Positions 12,252 through 23,951 of a stretch of 64,000 nucleotides of DNA are shown here, one piece after another (position 1 is the first letter of the stretch; every line of letters starts with the position of its first letter). The position numbers and the translations under genes are program-made. The notes beneath the pieces were generated by a model, which saw nothing but the letters and a program-made list of their open reading frames with translations, was not told the DNA's origin and searched no databases. Source of the DNA: Pollenia angustigena (lineage: Eukaryota; Arthropoda; Insecta; Diptera; Polleniidae); NCBI GenBank assembly GCA_930367215.1, contig OV884057.1, positions 265,316,339 through 265,380,338 of the forward strand, read 5' to 3'.

Positions 12252-12525
12252 ATGTAAGAAAAGATAAACTCACTGTTTATTGTTGGTGTTTTGTTTGAGC
12301 TTTGATATTGTTACAAGTAAGACTTTGAGTGCTTATTCGCTTTAGGGTTTTATTTGCATAATATTTTTAGCTTTTCTAAAATCTTTGGAAAAGGTTTCCT
12401 TATGATCTGGCCTAAGCAACCAGTGAAATGCGCATAGAAGCTAGCTTTCCCTCAACAATAAATTTCAGTGTATTTATCAAATTTTAAAAAATGGGAATTT
12501 AGCACGTCATACAAAAATCTTAATA
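12252..12525 (+). repeat. Repeat B, copy nested in A4
   Basis: Begins ATGTAAGAAAAGATAAAC, contains CTGGCCTAAGCAACCAGTG and AAATGCGCATAGAAGC, then AACAATAAATTTCAGTG, and ends near GGGAATTTAGCACGTC / AAAATCTTA. Other copies are at 21613, 40146 (reverse), 56200 and 59200-59710. The transposon class is unknown. It has no open frame. Confidence 0.65.
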
Positions 12526-12559
12526 ATAATTTATTTTTTCTTATTTTTTATTTTTTTAT

Positions 12560-12633
12560 GTCTCTGGCGGGAATCGATCGCGCAACCTCGGTGCTGATAG
12601 ACTAGCTCACCACCAGCTAGTCTTCCGGGGCAG
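12560..12633 (-). other. tRNA-like segment inside A4
   Basis: The minus strand carries the GGTAGACTAGCTGGTGGTG-like head (here GGAAGAC), the AGCTAGTCT stem partner and CGATCGATTCCCGCC in place of the B box. It is the most degraded of the four. Confidence 0.45.
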
Positions 12634-13790
12634 TGTAGTTTTTGGATGAAAAAAACTTTGTTTTTTACTCAATTAGGAGCGTAAATATGAGATAAAATTG
12701 TCCATAACAACAATAACAACGTTGATTTAAAGTTTTTGGTTCAATACTATAATGACATTTTTTCATTGTCATAATGAGCGTATAAATTTATGAAAGGATT
12801 ATTGAAATTTGTTGATTTTATAAAAAAATTTTTGATTTCATAAATTTAATGGAATATTACATTACATGTATGAAATAATTAAATCTTAAATTTTTTTAAT
12901 AATTAAACATTTTTTTAAGGAAACTATAATTTTGTATTAATTTAGGAATATAGTTATATTTGTATATTGTTTTTTTATGTTCCCAATCAAAATATTTTGT
13001 TTAACTTGGACAAACATAAGTTTTCATATATCCAATGAAAATTTTTAACGTAATTACGAAATCCAATGAAGCGATTTTAACGAAAATACTTCATTATAAC
13101 TATGAAAATCCATTTAGACAATGAAAATTTTCATTTACCCAAGGAAAATTTTTTTTATGAAAATGATTCATTAAATATATGAATCATTTTTCTTTTAGTG
13201 TACAATCATGAATCTTATCATAATATGTTGCTCTTAGAATAAGTTTACCACAATCATGTTTTTTCTTTGCGTGTACGTTTTATTTGTCATAAGGCCGACC
13301 GACACCTATTGGAAATGGTGAGAATCGGCCATAATTTCACATAGCCTTCATAGAAGCTTCTTTCCGTTATCAAACCTTTTGTGAACTAAAGATCATGATG
13401 GTTTATGGTATTTAGATATTTAGATTAATTTTAGTCCAAACTTGTTTTATTGCAATCTAAGTCATCTTACCAAATTTTATTGGAATCCCGAAAGTTGCTT
13501 TTATAAACGTAGATATTGACATATCGTTTGACGGCAGCTTCTATGCCGTGTCAAAAAAAGGTTCAGAAATGAACATTAGCAACCCCCCAAAAAAAATCAC
13601 TTAAATAAAAATCTCATATGCACAGAGAACTTTAACATTGGTCTTAAATTCATATCATAATTTTATTCTGGCGGGCCCATATTTCCTGTGGGTCCTAAAT
13701 AGGGTACACTCTGAAAAATTGGTTTCTAAACTCTGTAGTGTAGGGTATCATATGGTCTTGCTTGGCCAACTATACTTTCTTACCGATTAA

Positions 13791-16700
13791 ATTATCAGAT
13801 AAAATCCCCAAAATGCCAATATAATGAGGAATTGGTTTATGCCGAGAAATCATATTTTTGTACAGAAATTAAGTGCTTTATTAATATTCCCAGTTGCATA
13901 CAAGTGCATATAATAATAATAATTGTTGTTGTTTTGGGTTTGGCTTAAGGTCATATAAAAATAATAGATAAAAAATCCACAAATTTTTGTACTTTTGTAT
14001 TTTTAATTTTGTTTTTTATTTTTCATCCGATATTTCGACCATACATCGATGGTAATTTTCAGGGAATTTAAAACACTGTCAAATTAAAATATACAAAAAA
14101 GTTGATACGTCCTCACTGCTTGTCATATTTTCATCGACACAGGCCAACAATAAATATTAAACAAATAATAATAATTTTCAAGAAAAATGGAAAAATTTAT
14201 TTCTTAAGCCAAAATTTTGTTGATAAATTTGCCCTGGTAATTATATGCAATACACTTATGTACCATCCATAATGCTTTGCATTTTCACACACTACTCTAA
14301 GAACAAGAAAATATTTGGTTCGTTATACCATCGACATTGTTCATGCATATTTATTGTTCAGATAATGTTTAATTTTTGCATAAATACCCTGATATCCTGT
14401 GATGAAGAAAACAAACATAAACATACATAAACACTTTGTCTTAAGCAGAACAACAACATTTCTTATGGGAAAATTTTAGAAAGTCACCTGCATTTCCATA
14501 AATCGCAACAAATTTTGGAAAGAAAAACTCACATTCTTCAACTTTTACCAACCTTTGAATAAACAAAAGTATGACAAGCATGAAAAATAGTGCTCCTTAA
14601 TTTCAAAAGCAGGTTATAAAATACGAAACAGGTAGATAGTTTTCCTGCTTTAAGGAAGCAAAATGTTTGTCAATGTAATAATGACCAAAAAGTAATAGAT
14701 AATTTTAAGAATTTATTTAAATTGCACTTTCACTTTTTGCCTTAGAGCAGTGGCTGTTGAATAGATCCCTATCCTTTTTTTATAGTATTAATCTGCTTGA
14801 ACATGGCTCTCATTATTATTTCATATGCATAGAATTTCTCTGAGAATGTTAAATACGACGAAGCAAATCCAAGCAAATTGTTTTTAGAATACAAAAGAAC
14901 AAAAAGTGAAAAGAAATCCTGTTTTCTGTTCTACTTAATGGAAGAGAAGAAGAGCACTTGCTTTTTCTTACGTGGGAATAATTTTTTAGAAATTGTTTTG
15001 ATGCGAGTGTGGCGGGTTTATTTTTGATATCTGTGTTTAAACTAGTCCTTTATAAAATATTCGTTATTATGATTTTTTTTTTTTTTTAAGTAAGTAAAAG
15101 AGTAAAATAATAAAAATAAAAAGAAATAGAAAACAATTTGCTGATTTGATTGTAATTTAATTGTTTTTAGTATTTTGAGGAATAAAAAAAAAAATAAAAG
15201 AAAAACGTAAAATGAAATTAATATGAAAATATAATAAGGATATCAATGTCCTACAATAGCAGTCAATAAAATAAAATTTCATCCCTTGTAACTGGCCCAA
15301 TTTTTCACTTGCCGATAGATTCGAAGTTATTGAAAATTTGGAACATGTGGTATATTTTAAATATTTTCTTTAAGATTTTATTGCTTTGAACCGGTAGCGG
15401 ATAAAGTATTTGAAATAATTTGATTGACTGGTCAAAACAGAGGAAATATATAATCATATTTCTAAATGTTTTTCATCTTTACAATTTATAAAGTATAACA
15501 ATCAGGGCAAGTTGATCAAGCTGTCTGTTTTAAAAGAATATGTTTTTTATTTGCAAGAATTTTAGAAACTCATTTCTTGCATATTTTGCAAGGAATGTAT
15601 ATTCCTTTGCATATTTAGGAACATATTTGCTAATTTTGAAACTTACTGTGCATATAAAAACTTGCCCTCATAGCTATCAAGTATATGATGTAATATATAT
15701 TGAAAGGAAAAACAAAAGTACACGATACAACTTCACTGGGAGTATTTAAGTACGTTTGAATATTAAATTTTCATGTTATATTTTCTTTAAATGCAATGCT
15801 GATTGTATAAAATATTTATAACATTTCTCGAAAAAAAAAAACTTTCTATCTATAATAAATCTTACAGTGAGTGACATTTGTAATACAACTCATTTACTTT
15901 TATTTTCAAAGCTCTTTAATTAATGCAAGTATATTTCTCGTTCTAGTTTATAATTAAAGCCACATTAACTTTAATTACCCAATATTTAAATAATGACAAC
16001 AATTGTTAAATATCTCAAACCCTTTTATTAGAATAAATAAACACGAACTTTAGATAAGAACTAAGAAATAAGTCGTAACTATTCAAACTCGCCGTCATCA
16101 TCGTCAGAAGTCATGCAATGTGCGACTACATGTTCAACTTCAAGAATTTGCATACTTTAATGTCGTTGTATAAATATTTAAAAGCACATGGGTCTGTGAA
16201 AGCCATAATTAAAAAATAATTCTATATTTACAGACGAAGACGGGACTCCAACCTGATAATGAAACAAGTGTAAATATTAAAGAAAAAACATTTTAAATTT
16301 TTTATTCGCTTCCAAATGCGTTAACAAGACAATGAACTCCTTTGTGGATAATTTTTGCAACCAAGGGGGGAAAAGTACATCCTTTTCTACTCTTCATATA
16401 CTGTAACTGTATAGTTGAAAAGCAGGTATGCAAAGTAAAAAGTTAAAAAAAATAATGCATTACAATTACTATTTCAAAATTCTAAAGAAAATTAAAACTT
16501 TAAAGATTAGATAACGAGTTTTAACTTTCAAAATAATGTGTACTAATAGACAAAACTAATACCCTACGATCTGTAGCAATGCTTAAATAATATGTTTTTG
16601 CTTTAAAAAAAACACGAGTACACATCTCCAACTTTGCATTGAATTTGAACTTAAACTTTCTGCTTTTGAAACAATGCCACACAGCTTAGAATACAATCAA

Positions 16701-16979
16701 TACAATAAAATCGCTGAAATGACTAATTCTTTAGTAATGCATGCCTCAGCAGTGCAAAGTAGAGAATTTAAAACAAACACAATAAGAATTAATAGCCTTA
16801 TTCACAATCTTGTGCAAATAGTCTAGCATTGTAGCATTTGGTAAAATACATTTCTACTTAACACTCACAAAATATACAGCAACGCACTTGTTACTGTTTT
16901 TATAATATTAAACACCAACAGTTTATGTCCACTCGTCGTATGCAACCCTAATTGCAAGCCAACAGCTGACACTAAGTAA
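13791..16979. other. Spacer, no gene seen
   Basis: AT-rich with homopolymers (T17 near 15072). TTTCATCCGATATTTCGACC at 14021 is a phrase of the kind seen in insect interspersed repeats, but no boundaries are visible. There is no coding frame of note. Confidence 0.4.
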
Positions 16980-17242
16980 GTCTGAGTTCATACGGCTCAT
17001 GTCTGATTGACAAGATTCTTCCTTTTTCTTCTCTGAACATGAATTGGCGTTCAAATGATTCATGTCATGTTGACGACATGTGCTTTTTTGATATTGAAAA
17101 CAATAACAAAATTAAACAACGAGTGAAAAAGCAAAACGTAAAGACGGTACATGCATCTGTGTACTCGTTTCTTTTCCCCTCGTCCCTCTCGCCTATAAAG
17201 TAGCAATCTTGGCAATAAGACATGAGCCGTATAAACTCAGAC
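16980..17242. repeat. Foldback MITE with 39-bp inverted ends
   Basis: GTCTGAGTTCATACGGCTCA at the left end and TGAGCCGTATAAACTCAGAC at the right end are complements, with near-identity over about 39 bp (including CATGTCT..TTG.CAAGATT). The spacer is ~185 bp. TAA lies next to both termini (16977-16979 and 17243-17245), compatible with a 3-bp duplication of the PIF/Harbinger type. This is inference. Confidence 0.7.
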
Positions 17243-17296
17243 TAAACAAATATTCAAACAACTCTTTAGTTCTTGTTTTGCAACAAGCGTTACAAA

Positions 17297-17438
17297 GTGC
17301 CGGTTCACACACGTGAAGTTTGACTCGTCAAGTCTTGAGTTTTTGGGAGAGAAGGGAAAAGAGAATGCCATTTCTCTTCCCCTCTCTCCTAAAAACTCAA
17401 GATTTGACGAGTCAAACTTCACGTGTGTGAACCGGCAC
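17297..17438. repeat. Near-perfect 142-bp hairpin
   Basis: GTGCCGGTTCACACACGTG at the left is mirrored by CACGTGTGTGAACCGGCAC at the right. Pairing continues through AAGTTTGACTCGTCAA, TCTTGAGTTTTT, GGAGAG and the purine-rich centre with almost no loop, so each arm is about 71 nt. It lies only 54 bp from the preceding foldback element. It is either a very young foldback MITE or a long hairpin-RNA source. No flanking duplication is certain. Confidence 0.75.
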
Positions 17439-18027
17439 AAACTAATCCAAAGAGGTCATTCACAACTGCTAGAAAATATTTGCGATTGCATAAATTTCCA
17501 ATCTTAAATGCACAGGATTGTGAATAGGGCTAATATAATTGTAGTATATGAAGTGTAAGAACTGAATAGTCAAACATCAGTAGTAAAAATAATTTTTTTA
17601 TTTATTTTGTTGTTGTTATTGTGGGCAACAAGTGCATTCGCAGAAACATTTGCGTGTCAAAGAGTAATTCATATTTGTTTGCAACATTCAAAACAAATGA
17701 AATCGTTCTCCTTAATGTAAGAAATAAATAAACATAAGTACATACTTATTTGCAAATAAGACGTACAAAAAGTTTTATTTACTTGCATAAGTTTGTATGC
17801 AAATAAGAAACAAAATTATTTTTGTTTAAATACATAAACGTGCACGTAACCTTAAAGGTAAAATATATTTCCAAGACAGATGTTGCATATTCAAATATCA
17901 TGTAGACGAAAAAGAGCTATTCGACAATTGAAGAAAATAACGATCAAGAAACCACATTTTCAAAGAAGTCAATCCAATTTCATATTCGAAATTATTTGGA
18001 AATAAGTTAAGATTTTGTGCATAAAAT
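17439..18027. other. Spacer, no gene seen
   Basis: AT-rich, non-repetitive to the eye, without a credible open frame. Confidence 0.4.
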
Positions 18028-19341
18028 CAGGGTTGTGAACTATTTCTAATCAAAAAGCGCCGTGCCCCCTATCAAAAAGCGCTAAAAAGCGCTAAATAAA
18101 AAAACTTAATGAAATGTTTAAGAACCAAGTTTTATTAATTACACTGGCCGTCAAAAAAAATCGTTTTAAATAAAAATATATGAAAAACAAAGATACTACT
18201 GCGCTAAATTCAAATCCGTTTTACAAATAATTATTTTCAAAATTATTTCTTAATTAGTGGCGGCCATTTTTCCATGCAAATTAGTATTTTTATCATTTAT
18301 CAGAAATCCAGGTATATTATGAATAAAATAAGACAAGAGATCAGTAAACAAAATGTTAACTAGACGTGATTGAATAAACTATTTGGATTCAGCACGCTAA
18401 AGTGAATTAAAATCACATAATCAAGTTCTCTAGATCGACTTTTTTTTGCCGAGCAGTGTTAATAAAACATTCATATTTTTACAAAGCCTTTTCTGATATT
18501 TCAGGAAAATTAAAGTAATATAATTTCAAATATACACGGAACGAATTATTTACTAAATCACCAGAAAATATGTCTTGAACCACGAAAATTTTGCACTATT
18601 CTCGTCCAAGCCAAAAATTTAAAAAAAAATAAACATGTGTTTGCCTGGTTTAAGCAAAAAGTTATGACTCTAAGCGAACTAAATTTATTTTAATTCTATA
18701 GTAACTTAAATCAAGTTTTCGTTGCCTAAATTTGTTCCATAAAAACATATAGCACTAGTTAGTTTAAAAAAAAAACTTTATATAAAAAAATAAGAACCTT
18801 TTGATTGATTTGTTAACATGTCGATCCAAATAAAACCTAATTGAATCAAACCAAGTTTTCTTGAGCATTTTCTGAAAAATTTAAAGAAATCGCTAGCATT
18901 TGTTTCTTGATTCTATTTGAAAATCAGACTTATATTAAACAAATGCTTCTTGAAATGTTTGATCATAGACCAAAAACGTCAATTTTTTAATCATGAAAAA
19001 CTGTTTCTTTATTTAAGAAACTTTTACTTAATACGAACAAAACAAGTTAAAATCAGTTATTTATTTTTTGATTTTCTTGTTTTAAGAACTGAAATCGATT
19101 TCTTTAGAAAATAAACTTCTTTCCTTGTATGGAATGTAAAGTATTTACAAAACGGAAACAAATTTTGGTTTAATGTGTCTTGATTTTAATGTATGCAAAT
19201 AAAAGTACAAAAATCTTAGGTATCAATAAAAGCGCTTATTTAGCGCTCTTTTTAAAAAAAGCGCTAAGGAAAAAATATGCGCCTTTTCAACAGTTAAAAG
19301 GCGCTAAATCTAGCGCCAAAGGCGCTAAATTGGCAACTCTG
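18028..19341. mobile_element. hAT-type non-autonomous element, 1.3 kb
   Basis: The left end CAGGGTTGTGAACTATTTC and right end TTGGCAACTCTG are imperfect inverted ends. The exact 8-bp duplication CATAAAAT lies at 18020-18027 and 19342-19349. Eight-bp duplications and CAGGG/CAGAG ends are the hAT signature. Both subterminal zones carry clustered AGCGCT / GGCGCTAAA words, the sort of repeat bound by hAT transposase zinc fingers. No transposase frame remains. A second MITE sits inside at 18142-18458. Confidence 0.8.
18142..18458. mobile_element. MITE nested in the hAT element
   Basis: CACTGGCCGTCAAAAAAAATCG-type left end and CGACTTTTTTTTGCCGAGCAGTG-type right end are inverted repeats (CACTG plus CGNCAAAAAAAA). 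It is 317 bp with TTA next to both ends. The CAGTG/CACTG ends suggest Tc1/mariner affinity. It has no coding frame. Confidence 0.65.
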
Positions 19342-19349
19342 CATAAAAT

Positions 19350-21612
19350 ACCTTATTTGCTTATTTAAAAGCAAAAAAAAGTTAATACTCTTAGGGCATA
19401 AATGAATCCTACAGACAGGAGCCACATTTTCAGATGAAGACATCTGCATCTGAAACGCAACACATTATTGGACATTTAACATTGTCTAGAAGTAATATGG
19501 CTTTCATTCTTAATGAAAAGTATTTTTTTACAAAACATATGTTCTAAGAGGCGCCATAAAATAAGTTCAAAATCCCGAAATGTCAAAATGAGGATTTCCG
19601 ATGTTTACAATCCCAAATTTTAAACTCCCGATTTCAAACACCGAATTTAAAAGATTAAGCTAGCCAAGCCGGTGTTTGTTATACCATAGAGGCGAAAATC
19701 CTTGCTCCCAGCCGAAGCTCCAGCTATGTTATCTATCGTGCGATTTTTAAAAGGAAAACCTTACAATCAAATGTTTTGTATTGGCGGTTATTTCATTCTC
19801 GTTGGGATTTTATTTTAAACTTATTTCATATGAAATGAGACCCTAAACATTGGGGATATTATAGAGATTCCCGTCAATATTTTTCGACAGAAAATGTCAA
19901 CAATTTCCTCCCAATATTTTCGACTTAAATTTTATGGAATTAACTGACAGTTTATTAATGTCAAAATAAAGAAAATTTTTCAACCAGAAAATGCGTTATA
20001 ACTAGGGATGCAAACGATACATCGATGTTTAGAAAACATCGATGTATCGTTCATAAACATCGATGTTTTGATTGACGATATATCGGCCTCAAAACTAAAA
20101 AACATCGACATCGTCCATTTAATATTTTCCTACACCCTTATTTTAAAAATACAAAAAGTGTATTTCAAAGCATAGCAGTACAAAGTAGGCACGTACATAT
20201 GTAGATGCATACTATGTATTGCAGAGCTAATATATGTATCTGTGGCTTGGTGCTAAAAGGGCCAATGTCAATATTTTTCTGTTTTGAGTTAATCATTGCA
20301 TTAGGTGTTTTCTCTTAACATCTTCTTTTTTTTTGATGAAACAGCCAATGTTTTTAGCCCAGTAAAGCGTCATAAGTGTTTTGCTAACAAATTTCAGTAA
20401 GAACTCTTCTCTAAAAACAATTTAATTTAAATTTTCTCAAAAGTAAATATTTGCCCTTTTAGCACCCAGCCACAGAAATAAAAAGCATACAAATTGTGCA
20501 AAAGTTGTTAAATATAAGAAAAGCAGAAATAAAAACTAAACCAAAACAAAAAGTGAATAACTATTAATTAATTAAACTTGTTTGTGAAGCATTTATTTGG
20601 CTAAATACAAACTTTTAAAAATTTTTTTTTTGTTATGCTAATTTTTTAGAGATGTAAAAGTGTGAAGTATTTGGGTACATAAATAATCAATAGCAAACAA
20701 ATTATTCATGTTCTTTTAAATAATTTAACCCGCTACAATTAGCAAAATAAAATAAAATAAAATAAAAAACAAACAAACATATATGAAAGATAACATAAAG
20801 AAGTTTGTTTGTATTTTCCAAAAATGTTCGAGTTATAAAAAGTATTTTATCGAGTACCGATAAGAAAACGAGTAAAGTAGTCAAAAGTGTAAACATTTTT
20901 CAACGCTTCAATTATTTGCTATCAGCTGTTGCCTCAATTTTACAAATTTTTATACTTTTTTGGACAACAGCTTTTTGTGAGATAAAATTTTTAGTTTTAC
21001 TAATTTATTGCATTTTACTGTATACAATTTTTGACATGTATCGATGTTACCTATCTTGCGAGTTTGTACAATTTAACGTTTTAATTCCGGCAAAGTATGC
21101 GACATTGTCTTGCGTATGTTAACAAACCCCACATGTATTTTACTAAAAATAATTTTTTTTTTTTTTTTAATAAAATAGAAAGAAAATATGGATAAAACAC
21201 TGTTACCGGTTGTGTTATTTTAATTTTTAATTTTTTACTTAATTAAAACTATCCAATTTTCATTCACATCCGATTATATCAAATTTAGTAATGCCACAAT
21301 CTCCAATTTCTTATAGGATTCATTCCTAAGCCACGGAACGGACTTGGTTAAAACTTGCTTTGTGTCTTCTTCTAATTGGATTGGACCAGATAGCAAAACA
21401 TTATGTTATCAATCACTCTAAACCCCTATATGTTCCTAATTTTTCAAGGACTTAAAATATCATGTTTAAGATAAAGGAAAAATGGAAAAAAAATTTAGTG
21501 AATTTAGAAGTATTCAAACTAAAAAAGGTACATTTTCTAAACGTAATGTAAGTTTTATTATTGGCAACCCATTTTAGCAACCCTTTTCTAACTTACAATT
21601 CCCACCAATTCT
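19350..21612. other. Spacer with one MITE, no gene seen
   Basis: Apart from the short MITE at 20003-20140, nothing is supported. An open frame at 20805-21122 is Phe/Leu/Ile-rich and could be membrane-like, but it overlaps an opposite frame and shows no start or splice context. Confidence 0.4.
20003..20140. mobile_element. Short MITE with TAGGGATG end and ATCGATGT repeats
   Basis: Starts TAGGGATGCAAACGATACAT and ends near CTACACCCTTA. ACATCGATGT occurs repeatedly in both orientations, giving internal hairpins. TAGGG...CCCTTA ends resemble insect hAT MITEs, but the flanking 8-mers (GTTATAAC / TTTTAAAA) do not match. Confidence 0.5.
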
Positions 21613-21855
21613 AGTGGGGAATGTAAGAAAAGATAAACACACTGACTTTTTGAGTGTTGCAATTCTCATTCACTCTGCAGTTTTGTATGCTAATATCTTT
21701 GGTTTTTCTAAATTTTTTGAATGATGACCTGCCCTAAGAAACCAGTGAAATGCGCATGTAAATTAGCTTATCCCCCAACAATAAATTTCAGTGTTTTTAT
21801 CAAGAATAAAAATTGGGAATGAAGCACGACAAACAAAATCTTATTTAATAAAAAT
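21613..21855 (+). repeat. Repeat B copy
   Basis: GTGGGGAATGTAAGAAAAG at the left, then AAACCAGTGAAATGCGCATG, AACAATAAATTTCAGTG, AAAAATTGGGAATGAAGCACG and AAAATCTTA. Slightly shorter than the copy in A4. Confidence 0.65.
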
Positions 21856-23636
21856 TTTGTATTCTCAAAAATTACTTTAATAATTGACATTCCACTTTAA
21901 CAAACCTTAAATACTAGCAGTAATTTAAAATTTAAAATTTCGAAAAAATACAATACTTTTTTAACTGTACTCGCAATATTTATTATGTATAAGAAAACTA
22001 TAGCATTGGCAGCTTAGACGAGGACATAGTATATAAACCTAATGATTGCAAATAAATGTGTACTATTACAAAGAAAATTTTATTTAATAATGATAAATGA
22101 GGCACACTGTCGGATCATTCATACAACTTTTTAATATTGAACTGCGTTTGCGTCGAAAAGTGAAAACGTTCCAGGACATTACGCAGTCTGCTAAACAAAA
22201 GAACAAATGCGCGTTATATGTACATACATCCCTTTAACACGACATCTTTTAATATCCTTTCAGTTTCATTATTGTACAACAACAGATACAGCAGATTTTA
22301 TTTCATTTGCCTAATGAAGAAGAGATACACATTTTAAAATAATAGAAAAGATAAAGGGCTCAACTACTGCCAACCCCTTCAATAGCACGCTTTAAACTCA
22401 CGTATTGGGTTACACTGGTATTCATGCTCCCTTTAAGTATGTACATCTTTGTATGTATGTATTCGAAAAGTGTTGTTACGCATGCGCCCAGCACGCACGC
22501 GCTATTCAATAGAAAAACAAAAATGCTTTAAAAAACATCATCATCAATATTTATCAACCAGCACCCATTTGAATCCTTTGATGAACAACAAAGGGAACGA
22601 AGATATTCCATTCCAAAAACCCAATATTCTTTCAGCAAACGCATATTGCACGCACACAGATGCAGATGAACCAAAAAAACAAATCAAATCATAATAAAAA
22701 ATTAAAAAAAGGTGTGCATAAAGCACGCGTTTTAAAATTTCATATCCTTAAAAAACAAATAAAAAAAAAAAGCAGCCAGAAATCGAAATCCTTTCATTTT
22801 CTTGCAACTGTTATTTTTTAGCGCAGCACTACCCTGATGCATTGAACACACCTCTTTCCAATTTCTCCATATAAAATGGAAACGAAAGTTGCAACGCAAA
22901 ATTTTTATATTTTAAATGTCATAGGTCATTTACACGCAAACGCACACACATTGCCATCATCATTCTGATGCATCAACATTTAAATTTGAATTGGTTTTTT
23001 TTTTTATTATTTATTTAGCAAATTTCAATTTTTCCTATTTTATTTTTGGTAATAGGGTTGAAATTGTAAATAAGAAATTCGTTGTCACCCTTTTTAATGT
23101 GAACGTGAGATTTGATAGAAGATCGGCAGATGCTAAATTTTATGTGATTTTTTCGGTTTAAAATTGAAGTTTTTTCCTCGAAATCAAATGGATTTTAATT
23201 TTGAAAAAGTGTTGCAAATATCTCGTTTTAAAAAAAACTAATTAATTTTATTTCTTTTTTTCCTTTTTGGTGGTTAATTACTCAAAAATACCCTTATTTT
23301 TAAAAAAAAAAGCAATTGTATGAAACTGTACAGTTTTTAAAGGATTTAAAAAATTATACATGTTGTAGCATTTTAAGAGTTATTTTAATAGTTATGCTTT
23401 TATATATAAAAAAAGAATTATTAAAGTCCTTTTACCAAATTTCTTTTAAATTTTTTTTAATAATGGCATATCAACCACTAGTACTAGAAAGATAAATTGG
23501 AATTGCAAATCGATAGAGGTAATTAGAGCAATAATAGTCGTTAAAAAGATTAAACTAACACAATTTCAATTTCGTTTTTCCATTATTACAATGTGCAAAT
23601 AAAGTCAAAGTGCCATGCAACACTTATGGCCATTTT
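21856..23636. other. Spacer, no gene seen
   Basis: The part at 22190-22700 is somewhat richer in CGCACGC-like words, but the 81-codon frame there has no recognisable domain or splice context. The remainder is AT-rich. Confidence 0.4.
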
Positions 23637-23951
23637 CTCATTAGGCGATTATCTTTTTACCCAACGAAAAACTGCACATTAAATAACTTTGGTTTTCTCA
23701 ATGTCTCATTTGCTTCTATTCGGTCGCAAAACTAACCAGCACTCATCTGCCTTTTATTTGCCGTACAGATAAATTCAATCAGCTGACTCCCAACTTTTAC
23801 ATGTATTTTGAGTGGTGTTGCCAACTGAAAACAATGTTTTTTGTCGGTATATTGAGAAACCTAAAATCGTTAACGGACAGTTTATCGGTCTAATAAATTT
23901 ATGTTGACATTAAGTAACAGACAGTTTGTCGATACATTGAGAAAATGGCCA
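23637..23951. repeat. Inverted-end repeat TGGCCATTTTCTCA
   Basis: TGGCCATTTTCTCA at 23637-23650 is exactly mirrored by TGAGAAAATGGCCA at 23938-23951. Inside, GGTTTTCTCAATGT and ATATTGAGAAACC form a second inverted pair, and CGGACAGTTTATCGG / ACAGACAGTTTGTCG repeat. This fits a ~315-bp MITE of unknown class. Confidence 0.55.

Larger units (their letters stand above)
12105..13200 (-). mobile_element. Family A MITE, copy A4, carrying a repeat B insertion
   Basis: CACTGAAAGAATTTTTTTCGC to TTTTTCTTTTAGTG, flanked by TA at 12103-12104 and 13201-13202. The right terminus has C to T (TTAGTG), a decay mark. It is longer than A1 because repeat B occupies 12252-12525. The tRNA-like segment remains at 12560-12633. 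Confidence 0.75.
10483..13273. mobile_element. Family D-like element (CACGC ends, TA duplication)
   Basis: The left end is CACGCCGAGAAAAATATGG and the right end is CATGTTTTTTCTTTGCGTG, with TA outside each (10481-10482, 13274-13275). This matches the CACGCAAGAAAAAACATG end of D1 at 46578. The right half has many ATCATA/TATGAT words. It contains family A copy A4. Left of A4, parts (e.g. GGTGCGCTGAA near 10865 versus TTCAGCACACC near 11423) may be further insertions, so its unity is inferred from the two ends. Confidence 0.5.
10297..13790 (+). repeat. Dispersed repeat E copy, split by element D
   Basis: The left part 10297-10482 includes GATCGAATCCGTCCGTCCGG and TGTAAACCTTGTGCGCAAAG. The right part from 13274 includes GGCCGACCGACACCTATTGG and ends GTAGTGTAGGGTATCATATG ... 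GCCAACTATACTTTCTTAC. TAG-TACA text at 10475 continues directly to CGTTTTATTTGTC once the 10483-13273 insertion and one TA are removed. Repeats of this layout are very common in higher flies. It is non-coding here, and its class is not assigned. Confidence 0.6.

Noticed and set aside
20805..21122. 105-codon frame with membrane-like hydrophobic stretches
   Set aside because: Hydrophobicity is expected from T-rich codons. There is an overlapping opposite frame and no conserved motif.
22449..22694. 81-codon frame in a slightly less AT-rich stretch
   Set aside because: No domain, no splice donor at its end, and an antisense frame overlaps it.
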